9,373 nucleotides of DNA from Thermoleophilia bacterium (GCA_016929985.1 JAFGIH010000615.1:1-9373), one strand, 5' to 3'. Positions 1 through 6,947 are shown, numbered from the stretch's first letter. Numbers and translations: made by a program. Notes: generated by a model not told the origin, from the letters alone.

Positions 1-5
1 CCGAT

Positions 6-14
6 GGAGTGAGG
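6..14 (+). promoter_or_regulatory. Ribosome binding site of paralogue A
   Basis: GGAGTGAGG lies six bases before ATG 21. The alternative GTG at 9 falls inside this purine-rich site, which argues against it as the start. The stretch GAGGTACACCATG (11-23) nearly matches the start region of the minus-strand SLH gene (GAGGTACACGATG). Confidence 0.7.
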
Positions 15-20
15 TACACC

Positions 21-1697
21 ATGAAGCAGCGTGGCTCGGCCCGGTACTCTGGCGCCAGAAGAGCAATCCTACTCACAACCACCCTGGCGGTGGTCCTCCT
101 GCTCCTGTTCGCCGCCTCAGCCCTCGCCTTCCCCGACGTCCCGGCGAGCCATCCCTACGCGGCGGCCGTCAACGACCTGTCTTCGCGCGGCATCATCGGT
201 GGCTATCAGAACGGACAGTTCGGCGTCAACGATCCGGTCAAGCGAGCCCAGTTCGCCAAGATGATAGTGGGCGCGCTCGAAATAGCGCCGGGCAGTCCCG
301 CGACCACGCGCTTCACCGATCTCGGCGCCCCGGATGCGAACGGCTATCCGCACAAGTACGTCCAAGCCGCCTACGACAACGGCATCACTACCGGCACGAA
401 CGCCGCCCAGACCCTCTTTGCCCCCTGGAACTCCATCCGCCGCGACCAGGTGGTGAGCATGATCGTGCGGGGGGCCAACAGCATCTACCCAGGCCTGCTG
501 GCAAGCCCGCCCTCTGGCAAGACGTCGCTGTTCGACGCGGTCGGAGAACCCCACGGGTACAACCTGCGCACTGCCGACAACAACCACCTCCTGGACGGTT
601 TGACCGGGATAGGTGTCGGTTGGAACCCGACTGCCACGGCCACCCGTGGCGAGGTCGCGCAGATGCTATGGGCGCTGCTGGAGCTCATCGACGGCGGCAC
701 GCAGCCCCCGCCCACCACTCCACCCACGACTGCGCCGCCGTCGCCGCCCCGTGACGTCTGGGTCTATGCCAACGGCAGCGGCGACTATCCCACCATCGAG
801 GCCGCGGTCGCAGCCATCTCCCCAGGGAGCACCATCCACCTGGGGCCCGGGACCTTCACTCTCAGCGGCACGATAAGGGTGGACTCCTACCTGCGCATGG
901 TGGGCAACGGGATGAGTCAGGCCGATGCCTCGGTCGTCACATACGCCGGTGTGGTAGTGGACGTGCAAGACGCCAGCTTCTACGCAGAGAAGATACGCTT
1001 CGTGAGCACGGCTACCACTCAGGCCTCCAACACGCTTCACGCGGAGGACGCGGACCTCGAGCTTCAGACGTGCTACTTCTCCGGAGGCAACCGCCTGGGC
1101 GACGTCCATGGCAGCGGCATAGGCCTCTACGGCAGCACGACCGCCCTGATCAAGAACTGCGTCTCGACCAAGAACGATCTGCACGGCGTCGATGTCGAGG
1201 ACGAAGCGGAAGTGACCCTCGAGGTCAACACCATCCTCACCAACTCCGGCGCCGGCATCCTCCTCACCCACGAAGCCACCGGCGTCATCCGCAACAATTA
1301 CTGCTCCTACAACGGCACGAGAGGCATAGCCGTCCAGAAACAAGCCAGCGCGGTCATCGAAGGCAATACCTGTGAGAAGAACACAGGATCGGGGATAACC
1401 CTGCTGGGCGACGCCGGCGGCACAATCCGTGACAACAAGTGCTCGCAGAACGGGTTGCATGGTATCGGTCTCGACGGTCAGGCCGACGCCGTCGTCGAAC
1501 TCAACACCTGCGTGTCGAACACACACGCGGGGATCGGCTTCTTCGACAAGAGCAGGGGTACCGCCCGACGTAACGAGTGCAGTGGGAACAAGTACGGCAT
1601 CTATGTCGACAGCACGGCCGGTCCAACCGTAGAGAGCAACAACAACCTGCACGGGAACACGACCAACCCCCAGCTCTACGACAAACGGCTCCCGTAG
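21..1697 (+). CDS. Exported SLH-anchored right-handed beta-helix surface protein (paralogue A)
   Basis: Predicted 558-residue exported protein. Residues 1-36 form a Sec-type signal peptide: basic N-terminus, leucine-rich core, and ALA just before the mature start FPDVP. Three SLH domains follow at about 37-86, 98-150 and 170-223, with the motif variants VKRAQ, IRRDQ and ATRGE. SLH triplets bind secondary cell-wall polymer, so the protein should sit on the cell surface. A Pro/Thr-rich linker (about 228-243) leads into a pectin-lyase-type fold that opens with GSGDYPTIEAAV and continues as beta-helix coils; the last five coils repeat every 23 residues (C428, C451, C474, C497, C520). The opening resembles pectinesterases, but their QDTL and LGRPW catalytic motifs are absent, so I infer a binding or structural role. 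ATG at 21 is preferred over in-frame GTG at 9 because GAGG lies six bases before it and the signal peptide starts cleanly there. It is the tandem paralogue of the gene at 1801. Confidence 0.9.
   Translation: MKQRGSARYSGARRAILLTTTLAVVLLLLFAASALAFPDVPASHPYAAAVNDLSSRGIIGGYQNGQFGVNDPVKRAQFAKMIVGALEIAPGSPATTRFTDLGAPDANGYPHKYVQAAYDNGITTGTNAAQTLFAPWNSIRRDQVVSMIVRGANSIYPGLLASPPSGKTSLFDAVGEPHGYNLRTADNNHLLDGLTGIGVGWNPTATATRGEVAQMLWALLELIDGGTQPPPTTPPTTAPPSPPRDVWVYANGSGDYPTIEAAVAAISPGSTIHLGPGTFTLSGTIRVDSYLRMVGNGMSQADASVVTYAGVVVDVQDASFYAEKIRFVSTATTQASNTLHAEDADLELQTCYFSGGNRLGDVHGSGIGLYGSTTALIKNCVSTKNDLHGVDVEDEAEVTLEVNTILTNSGAGILLTHEATGVIRNNYCSYNGTRGIAVQKQASAVIEGNTCEKNTGSGITLLGDAGGTIRDNKCSQNGLHGIGLDGQADAVVELNTCVSNTHAGIGFFDKSRGTARRNECSGNKYGIYVDSTAGPTVESNNNLHGNTTNPQLYDKRLP
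1302..1646 (+). repeat. Five 69-base (23-residue) beta-helix coil repeats in paralogue A
   Basis: Cysteine codons fall at 1302, 1371, 1440, 1509 and 1578, exactly 69 bases apart. Each coil reads C-x2-N-x3-G-I; the last coil is one residue shorter before the GI (CSGNKYGIYV). An asparagine also sits two residues before each cysteine. The repeat is at protein level: the DNA of the units has diverged, so this is not a recent satellite. One earlier coil (NTILTNSGAGI) has isoleucine in the cysteine position. Twenty-three residues per turn fits a right-handed parallel beta-helix with stacked Asn and Cys ladders. Confidence 0.85.
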
Positions 1698-1787
1698 GGA
1701 TTGCAGTCGAACCTCCCGCGTCCTACGCTTGAGTCTGACGGGCGACACGCGGATCAGGTCCGCCCGCGAGAGCAGGATCGACGAGAC

Positions 1788-1793
1788 GGAGGG
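1788..1793 (+). promoter_or_regulatory. Ribosome binding site of paralogue B
   Basis: GGAGGG lies seven bases before ATG 1801 and fixes that start. The in-frame TTG at 1729 would add 24 residues ahead of a normal signal peptide and has no comparable site. Confidence 0.75.
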
Positions 1794-1800
1794 CAACACC

Positions 1801-3342
1801 ATGGAGCGTCACAAGCCGAGAAAGAGCTTCGGCATAGCCGGAGCCATCATGCTGACGGTCCTCATCGTGCTGATGGCGACAGGGCCCGCCCTTGCCTTCC
1901 CCGACGTCCCGGCCGGCCACGCCTACGAGGACGCCATCGACGATCTGTCCTCATGGGGCATCATCGGCGGCTACACAAACGGCAAGTTCGGCCTCGACGA
2001 TCCCGTGAAGCGGATGCAATTCGCCAAGATGATCGTCGGCACACTGGACATCGTCCCCGATCCCTCCACTGCCACGCGCTTCACCGATCTGGGGACGCCG
2101 GACGCGAACGGCTACCCTCACAAGTACGTGCAGGCGGCCTACGACAACGGCATAACCTACGGCACCAACCCGACTCAGACCCTCTTCTCGCCGTCGAACC
2201 CCATCCGCCGCGACCAGGTGGTGAGTATGATCGTGCGGGGGGCCGATGAGCTCTTCCCCGGCACGCTCTGGGAGCCGTCTCCGGGCACGCTGACCTTGTT
2301 CGACGGCGTCGGTGAGCCTCACGGCGAGAACCTCCGTATCGCCGAGTATAACGGCCTGCTGGATGGTCTGTTGGGCATGGGACCGGGCTGGACCGTCACG
2401 GCCGACGCCACTCGTGGAGAGGTCGCCCAGATGCTGTGGAACCTGTTGGACCTCATCGAAGGGGGCCCCCTGACTCCCTCTGGAGAGGTCTGGGTCTACG
2501 TAGACGGTACCGGCGATTACCCGACGATCGAGGCCGCGGTGGCCGACGCCGTTCCTGAGACGCTCATCCACCTCGGCGCGGGCACATTCACGCTCACTGA
2601 GACGCTGGTGGCCGATTTCAACTTCGGCCTAGCCGGGAACGGCATGGAGGGGAGCAACAGAACTACCATCGAGTATGCCGGCGACGTGGTCTACGTCGAT
2701 GAGGCGGCCTTCTGGGCGCAAGACATCTGTTTCGTCTGCACGGCCGTGGGTAGCCCCGCGGATGTCATCACGGCAGACCACGCCGACATCACCTTGACGG
2801 ACTGCTGTGTAGTCGGGGGCACGCGGTGGGACGACGTCGAGGGAGATGGCCTCTATCTGTACGGGAACAGCTACGCCGATGTGTACGGCTGTGCGTTCGC
2901 CTTCAACGACCTCCACGGCATCGATGTCGAAGGGACCTCCGACCTCTATGCGGAAGGCATCACATGCTCCGAGAACGGCCAAGTCGGCATCTGCTTCTGG
3001 GACGAATCCACCGGGTTCGTGGTCGAGAGCACGTGCGACGTCAACGGGAGCGCCGGCATCGTGGCGAATGACTACGCGGACATCGAGGTGCGGGACAGTT
3101 CGTGCTCGGAGAACTTCGGCGACGGCATATCACTCTACGGCGCAGCCTACGGCGAATTCACGCGCAATGTCTGCGGCTATAACGTAGAGGCCGGCATCTA
3201 CTTCGCGGAAGCATCAGATGGGATCGCCGCGGACAACGAGTGCTCCGGCAACCACTGGGGCATCTATGTGGACGCCGACTCCTATCCCGAGATCGGCCAG
3301 AACGATCTGTACAACAACACGTACGACTTGTACTACGAGTAG
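1801..3342 (+). CDS. Exported SLH-anchored right-handed beta-helix surface protein (paralogue B)
   Basis: Predicted 513-residue exported protein with the same layout as its upstream neighbour. The signal peptide covers about residues 1-32 (basic start, hydrophobic core, ALA before mature FPDVP). Three SLH domains lie at about 33-82, 94-146 and 166-219, then GTGDYPTIEAAV opens a beta-helix running to the C-terminus. Coil cysteines C389, C412, C435, C458 and C481 are exactly 23 residues apart. The SLH half is very close to paralogue A, while the beta-helix half is much more diverged and visibly richer in Asp and Glu. The Pro/Thr linker of paralogue A is replaced by a short GPLTPSG segment. No pectinesterase or lyase catalytic motif is visible, so surface binding or a structural role is inferred. 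The gene follows paralogue A after 103 bases with no clear terminator between, so co-transcription is possible. Confidence 0.9.
   Translation: MERHKPRKSFGIAGAIMLTVLIVLMATGPALAFPDVPAGHAYEDAIDDLSSWGIIGGYTNGKFGLDDPVKRMQFAKMIVGTLDIVPDPSTATRFTDLGTPDANGYPHKYVQAAYDNGITYGTNPTQTLFSPSNPIRRDQVVSMIVRGADELFPGTLWEPSPGTLTLFDGVGEPHGENLRIAEYNGLLDGLLGMGPGWTVTADATRGEVAQMLWNLLDLIEGGPLTPSGEVWVYVDGTGDYPTIEAAVADAVPETLIHLGAGTFTLTETLVADFNFGLAGNGMEGSNRTTIEYAGDVVYVDEAAFWAQDICFVCTAVGSPADVITADHADITLTDCCVVGGTRWDDVEGDGLYLYGNSYADVYGCAFAFNDLHGIDVEGTSDLYAEGITCSENGQVGICFWDESTGFVVESTCDVNGSAGIVANDYADIEVRDSSCSENFGDGISLYGAAYGEFTRNVCGYNVEAGIYFAEASDGIAADNECSGNHWGIYVDADSYPEIGQNDLYNNTYDLYYE
2965..3309 (+). repeat. Five 69-base (23-residue) beta-helix coil repeats in paralogue B
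   Basis: Cysteine codons at 2965, 3034, 3103, 3172 and 3241 are exactly 69 bases apart. All five coils keep C-x2-N; four continue x3-G-I and the last is one residue shorter (CSGNHWGIYV), just as in paralogue A. An extra cysteine (C398) sits in the first coil. The coil immediately before is longer, with 25 residues from cysteine to cysteine. Confidence 0.85.
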
Positions 3343-3346
3343 GCCC

Positions 3347-4462
3347 CTAGTCCGTCAAGCCGGCCCCGCCGGCCCCGTGATAGGCGACCATGAGCTTCCA
3401 GATGAAGAAAGCGCACTGGCCCCTGGTGGCCGCTTTTGACCAGTCCCACGGTCCGGGGTAGCCGTCGAACAGACCGTGGGCCGCGCCCATCCGAGCATAG
3501 GGATAGTGCGGTTGCCCAAAGTCCGCGAACGGCGGCTGGTACGCATGCGGCGGAGCGTCCCACAGCCCCAGGTCCTGGGCGCTCCTCACGACCATGGTGA
3601 CCACCTGGGCCAGGGTGATGTTGCGGTAGGGGCCGAAGCTGGTGGGCGTCACACCTACCGTGATGTGGTGCGCCGCGGCCACAGCAACGTAGTGGTCAGG
3701 GTACAGCGGGTCTTTGGGGTCGACGTAGTGGCCCGGAGAACTCTTCGGGACGTCGCCGAACGGACAGTCATCGCTGGTGAAGACCGGGTACCCGATCGCG
3801 CGCACGATCATCTTTGCGAACTGCTGACGCATGACAAGGTCGCGGGGGCCGAACCGGCCGTCGGCGTAACCGGAGACCACGTTCTCGTCCGCCAGATAGG
3901 TGACCGCTTCGTAATACTCCGAACCCGCCGGGACGTCGGGGAAGCCGGTGGTCCCGCCGCCGCTGTAGGTCACGGTGATCGTGAAGGCCGCCGTCGAGGC
4001 GTCCTGCCCACCCTCGACGTAGACGACCGCGAACAGCCGGCCCGGACCGACCGTACCCTCGGAGAAGAAGCTGGCATCGTCGTCGTAGTTCTTCTCCCAG
4101 TCCACATCCAGGATCTCATCCGAGCCCGAAGCCTGGAGGGCGACGCGGCACTCTTTGGGATATCCGCCAGTGGTGAAGTCCACCGTCACCTGTCGTGAGC
4201 CCGGGATATCTATGTAGAAGAAGTCCACATCGTCGCCCGGAACGATCGCTCCCCACTGGGTGACGCCGTTCTCGAGCAGGGTGGCCGTCTCGGGGCTGTC
4301 GTTGGGCTCGTTGTAGTCGGGTAGCGGAACAAGAGCCTGCGCCGGTGTCGAGCAGAGCAGGAGCACCGTCGAAAACACCATTGCCGCGAGAAAGACCAGC
4401 GCCGCGGGCAAAGGCAGCTTCGCCGCCGCGCCACGAGTCCGGATGCCGGGATGAACGCTCAT
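3347..4462 (-). CDS. Exported PPC-domain protein with three C-terminal SLH domains
   Basis: Predicted 371-residue exported protein. Residues 1-43 look like a Sec signal peptide ending in AQA. Residues about 50-166 resemble a bacterial pre-peptidase C-terminal (PPC) beta-sandwich: EPNDSPETATLL near the start, GDDVDFFYIDIP in the middle, and a closing TITVTY strand. PPC domains usually accompany secreted peptidases, but none is present here. Three SLH domains follow at about 174-223, 235-294 and 312-361. The first (MRQQFAKMIV) and third (ATRGQ) keep the motif arginine; the second reads ITLAQ and lacks it. The SLH block is C-terminal, opposite to the paralogue pair. The product probably displays the PPC domain from the wall; its ligand is unknown. 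ATG at 4462 has GGAGG six bases upstream. The stop lies four bases from that of paralogue B, with the two genes converging. Confidence 0.9.
   Translation of the reverse strand: MSVHPGIRTRGAAAKLPLPAALVFLAAMVFSTVLLLCSTPAQALVPLPDYNEPNDSPETATLLENGVTQWGAIVPGDDVDFFYIDIPGSRQVTVDFTTGGYPKECRVALQASGSDEILDVDWEKNYDDDASFFSEGTVGPGRLFAVVYVEGGQDASTAAFTITVTYSGGGTTGFPDVPAGSEYYEAVTYLADENVVSGYADGRFGPRDLVMRQQFAKMIVRAIGYPVFTSDDCPFGDVPKSSPGHYVDPKDPLYPDHYVAVAAAHHITVGVTPTSFGPYRNITLAQVVTMVVRSAQDLGLWDAPPHAYQPPFADFGQPHYPYARMGAAHGLFDGYPGPWDWSKAATRGQCAFFIWKLMVAYHGAGGAGLTD
3359..3373. terminator. GC hairpin at the convergent gene ends, possible weak terminator
   Basis: A perfect 5-base-pair inverted repeat (GCCGG, loop CCCCG, CCGGC) lies just inside the 3' end of the minus-strand gene and 17 bases past the stop of paralogue B. 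Neither strand has a proper T-tract after it, so an intrinsic terminator is only a possibility. No better candidate is visible between the two stops. Confidence 0.2.
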
Positions 4463-4468
4463 CGTGTA

Positions 4469-4473
4469 CCTCC
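4469..4473 (-). promoter_or_regulatory. Ribosome binding site of the PPC-SLH gene
   Basis: GGAGG on the minus strand lies six bases before ATG 4462. The whole stretch reads GGAGGTACACGATG and nearly matches the start region of paralogue A on the other strand. Confidence 0.75.
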
Positions 4474-4520
4474 GTGATCGAACTGGTGCGGCATGCGGTC
4501 ACCGCCCGAGGCCCCTTTTG

Positions 4521-4526
4521 ATTATA
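4521..4526 (-). promoter_or_regulatory. Candidate -10 element for the PPC-SLH gene
   Basis: Read on the minus strand, this is a perfect TATAAT in otherwise GC-rich DNA, 58 bases upstream of the start codon. It would give a leader of about 50 bases. No good TTGACA-like element lies at 16-18 bases, and there is no TGn extension, so the assignment rests on the hexamer alone. Confidence 0.35.
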
Positions 4527-4682
4527 GCCGGAGGAGGTGCGGGTCGATCTGGCGCCGGCCCGGTCAAGCCCGGTCGTCTGTCCGGGGCGGGCTGTATGCT
4601 TGTCGAGACGGATCCGCAGCGCCGGCCAAGGGAGACCACAGTCCGTTTGGATGACACGCCTCTCGACCACGAAGTCGATCCC

Positions 4683-6836
4683 ATGGGGACGCCCATCGGG
4701 ACGATCCTCGCTGAATTGAACGACGAACAGCGCCGAGCGGTTCTGCACGGCGATGAGCCGCTGCTGATAGTGGCCGGCGCCGGCACGGGCAAGACCGCCA
4801 CCCTGGCGCACCGCGTGGCTTACAAGATCGCCACGGGCACCGACCCGGGTCGCATCTTGCTGCTCACCTTCACTCGGCGGGCGGCAGGCGAGATGCTGCG
4901 GCGGGTGGACGGTATCCTGCAGAGATTGGAAGCCGAATCGCGCCGCTCGGAGGCCGGACGGACGCCGGCTGCAGGCAAGGTCTGGGGTGGCACCTTTCAC
5001 GCCATCGCCACCCGGCTTCTGCGCCTCCACGGCAGGTCTATCGGGCTCGACCCGTCGTTCACCATCCTCGACCGCGGCGACGCCGAAGACCTCATGGGCG
5101 TGCTGCGCACCGAGCTGGGCCTCGCGAAGAGCGACCGGCGCTTCCCGCTCAAGGGCACCTGCATGGATATCTACAGCCGTTGCGTCAACGCGCGCGAACC
5201 GGTGGACGAGACGGTGGAGACGCACTTTCCCTGGTGTAGAGACGAGGTCGACGACCTCCGCCGCCTGTTCGCCGCCTTCGTCGACCAGAAAGCCGCGCAG
5301 AGCGTGCTCGACTATGACGACCTGTTGCTCTTCTGGCATGGTCTGCTGACCGACGAGCGGGCGGGCCGCTCCATCCGGAGCCGCTTCGACTGCGTGCTGG
5401 TCGACGAGTACCAAGACACCAATCGTCTGCAGGCCGAGATCCTGAAGATGCTCTGCCCGGGAGACGCGAACCTCACCGCCGTGGGCGACGACGCCCAGGC
5501 CATCTACTCGTTCCGGGCCGCCACGGTGAGAAACATCCTCGACTTCCCGCAGGAGTTCCCCGGCACCCGCATCGTCACCTTGGAGCAGAACTACCGCAGC
5601 ACCCAGCCGCTGCTCGACGCCACCAACCAGGTCATCGCCGAGGCCGCCGAGCGCCATGCCAAGAACCTGTGGTCGGAGCGCCGGGGCGGCGCCAAACCGC
5701 GACTGGTGGCGTGCGAAGACGAAGACGAGCAGACCGAGTTCGTCATCCATGAGGTGCTCGAGCACCGGGAGGCCGGTCTGGCCCTCCGCCGGCAGGCCGT
5801 GCTGTTCCGCGCTTCCCATCACAGCCTGACCCTGGAGTTGGAGCTCGCCCGCCGCAACATCCCGTTCCACAAGTATGGAGGTCTCCGGTTCGTCGAGACG
5901 GCGCACGTCAAAGACCTCATGGCCTTCTTGCGTCTGGCGGAGAACCCGCGCGACCTCATGGCCGGCACGCGCGTGTTGATGCTGCTGCCCGGAGTGGGCC
6001 CCAAGAAAGCCAGGGCGCTCATGGACCGGCTGGCGACCGTCGGCGCGAGCGACGCGCTCGAGGGCGCCGCGCCCCGCGACGCCGCGCCGGCCTCAAGTCC
6101 GTCAGTCTCAGCTTTCAGCGCGTGGGCCGGCTGCCCCACCCCGTCTCCCGCGGCGGCGGAGGCTTGGAGCGGGCTCGTGTCGCTCGTGACCGCTCTCGGG
6201 AGTCGCGAGCCGGGCGATCTCGGTTCCCAGATCAAACGCATCAGGCTTTTCTATGCGCCGCTTCTCGAACGCCTGTACGACAACGCCCGCGCCCGCCTCA
6301 TGGACCTCGAGCAGCTCGAGTGGATGGCCGGCCGCTTCCCCGACCGCACGCGTTTCCTGGCAGAGATCACCCTCGATCCGCCCACCTACACGGAAGACCT
6401 GGCAGGGCCCCCGCTCCTCGACGAAGACTTCCTCATCCTCTCCACCATGCATTCTGCAAAGGGCCTGGAGTGGGACGTGGTCTTCGTCATCCACGCCTCA
6501 GACGGCAACATCCCCTCCGATATGGCCACGGGCAAGCCGGAGGAGATCGAGGAGGAGCGCCGCCTGTTCTACGTCGCCCTCACCCGGGCGAAGGACTGGC
6601 TCTATGTCTGCCACCCCCTGCGCTACTACACGCACCCGCGCACTTTCAGCGACATCCACGGATATTCGCAGCCGAGCCGCTTCGTCTCGGCGAGCGTGCG
6701 CCAGGTGATGGACCTGTGCGCCGCATCGGAGGTCGTCGGCCCGGGCCCAGGAGTGCCGGGCGGACCCGACTCAGAGGGACACGCCAGCGCGGTGACCACG
6801 GAGGGTATTCGCAGGCGACTCAAGGACTTTTTCTAG
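4683..6836 (+). CDS. UvrD/PcrA-type SF1A ATP-dependent DNA helicase
   Basis: A 3'-5' DNA helicase/translocase of the UvrD/PcrA/Rep group that acts in the cytoplasm on repair and replication intermediates. From ATG 4683 it has 717 residues, a usual length. Motifs in order: Q-motif LNDEQRRAV (Q16); Walker A GAGTGKT (K37); motif II VDEYQDT (D241, E242); motif III GDDAQAIYSFR (Q272); motif IV QNYRST (R305); a helix-hairpin-helix-like GVGPKKARAL (from 437); motif V HSAKGLEWD (H590); motif VI RLFYVALTRAK (R635). All are intact, so it should be active. A low-complexity Ala/Ser/Pro stretch (about 460-497) sits in the 2B region. The C-terminus is RRRLKDFF. The open frame extends to GTG 4464, with further possible starts at ATG 4596 and TTG 4647. 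ATG 4683 was chosen because it places the Walker A lysine at residue 37, as in homologues, though its upstream Shine-Dalgarno is weak. UvrD and PcrA cannot be told apart here. Confidence 0.93.
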   Translation: MGTPIGTILAELNDEQRRAVLHGDEPLLIVAGAGTGKTATLAHRVAYKIATGTDPGRILLLTFTRRAAGEMLRRVDGILQRLEAESRRSEAGRTPAAGKVWGGTFHAIATRLLRLHGRSIGLDPSFTILDRGDAEDLMGVLRTELGLAKSDRRFPLKGTCMDIYSRCVNAREPVDETVETHFPWCRDEVDDLRRLFAAFVDQKAAQSVLDYDDLLLFWHGLLTDERAGRSIRSRFDCVLVDEYQDTNRLQAEILKMLCPGDANLTAVGDDAQAIYSFRAATVRNILDFPQEFPGTRIVTLEQNYRSTQPLLDATNQVIAEAAERHAKNLWSERRGGAKPRLVACEDEDEQTEFVIHEVLEHREAGLALRRQAVLFRASHHSLTLELELARRNIPFHKYGGLRFVETAHVKDLMAFLRLAENPRDLMAGTRVLMLLPGVGPKKARALMDRLATVGASDALEGAAPRDAAPASSPSVSAFSAWAGCPTPSPAAAEAWSGLVSLVTALGSREPGDLGSQIKRIRLFYAPLLERLYDNARARLMDLEQLEWMAGRFPDRTRFLAEITLDPPTYTEDLAGPPLLDEDFLILSTMHSAKGLEWDVVFVIHASDGNIPSDMATGKPEEIEEERRLFYVALTRAKDWLYVCHPLRYYTHPRTFSDIHGYSQPSRFVSASVRQVMDLCAASEVVGPGPGVPGGPDSEGHASAVTTEGIRRRLKDFF

Positions 6837-6851
6837 GCCCCTCCGGGAACA

Positions 6852-6860
6852 TGGGATAAT
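6852..6860 (+). promoter_or_regulatory. Candidate extended -10 promoter for the ATPase gene
   Basis: TGGGATAAT matches the extended -10 pattern TGn followed by a 5-of-6 match to TATAAT. Extended -10 promoters can work without a good -35, and none is visible here. It lies 16 bases after the helicase stop and would give a leader of roughly 90 bases, so the ATPase may be transcribed on its own. Confidence 0.35.
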
Positions 6861-6947
6861 GCGCGCCCACAGATGACCGACTAGGGCCGACCTGAACGTG
6901 CGACCTGAGCCCCGCGAACGCGGCGCAAGCGACCAGCACCGACGAGC

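Larger units (their letters stand above)
4463..4682. other. Divergent intergenic region between the PPC-SLH gene and the helicase
   Basis: These 220 bases must hold the start signals for both divergent genes. On the minus side are the GGAGG site and a TATAAT hexamer. On the plus side a TGTATGCT stretch near 4593-4600 is a weak -10 candidate. Short imperfect dyads flank it: AGCCCG at 4567 with CGGGCT at 4588, and CAAGC at 4565 with GCTTG at 4598. The helicase frame stays open back to a GTG at 4464, but the translation before 4683 (many Gly, Arg and Pro) does not resemble the family. Confidence 0.5.

Noticed and set aside
51..90. Tat signal peptide in paralogue A (ARRAIL)
   Set aside because: The consensus after the arginine pair is poor and the core is strongly hydrophobic, which favours Sec.
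776..1130. Pectinesterase function for the GSGDYPTIEAAV region
   Set aside because: The N-terminal strand pattern is similar, but the QDTL and LGRPW catalytic segments are missing in both paralogues; only the fold is supported.
1729..1757. Promoter for paralogue B (TTGAGT then GATCAG)
   Set aside because: The -35-like hexamer is acceptable but the -10 matches at only about three positions; too weak to annotate.
666..1802. A 378-codon minus-strand open frame over paralogue A
   Set aside because: The plus strand has signal peptide, SLH and coil repeats; the antisense translation has none.
1302..3309. The 69-base periodicity as a CRISPR or DNA satellite
   Set aside because: Units differ strongly at DNA level and keep only protein positions; the frame is open throughout.
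4320..4370. Lipoprotein signal in the PPC-SLH protein (LLLC)
   Set aside because: The residue before the cysteine is leucine, not Gly, Ala or Ser, and a good AQA cleavage site follows.
4116..5906. A 596-codon open frame on the minus strand
   Set aside because: It runs antisense through the helicase motifs and into the signal-peptide end of the PPC-SLH gene. Its translation shows no domain and is typical of antisense frames in high-GC DNA.
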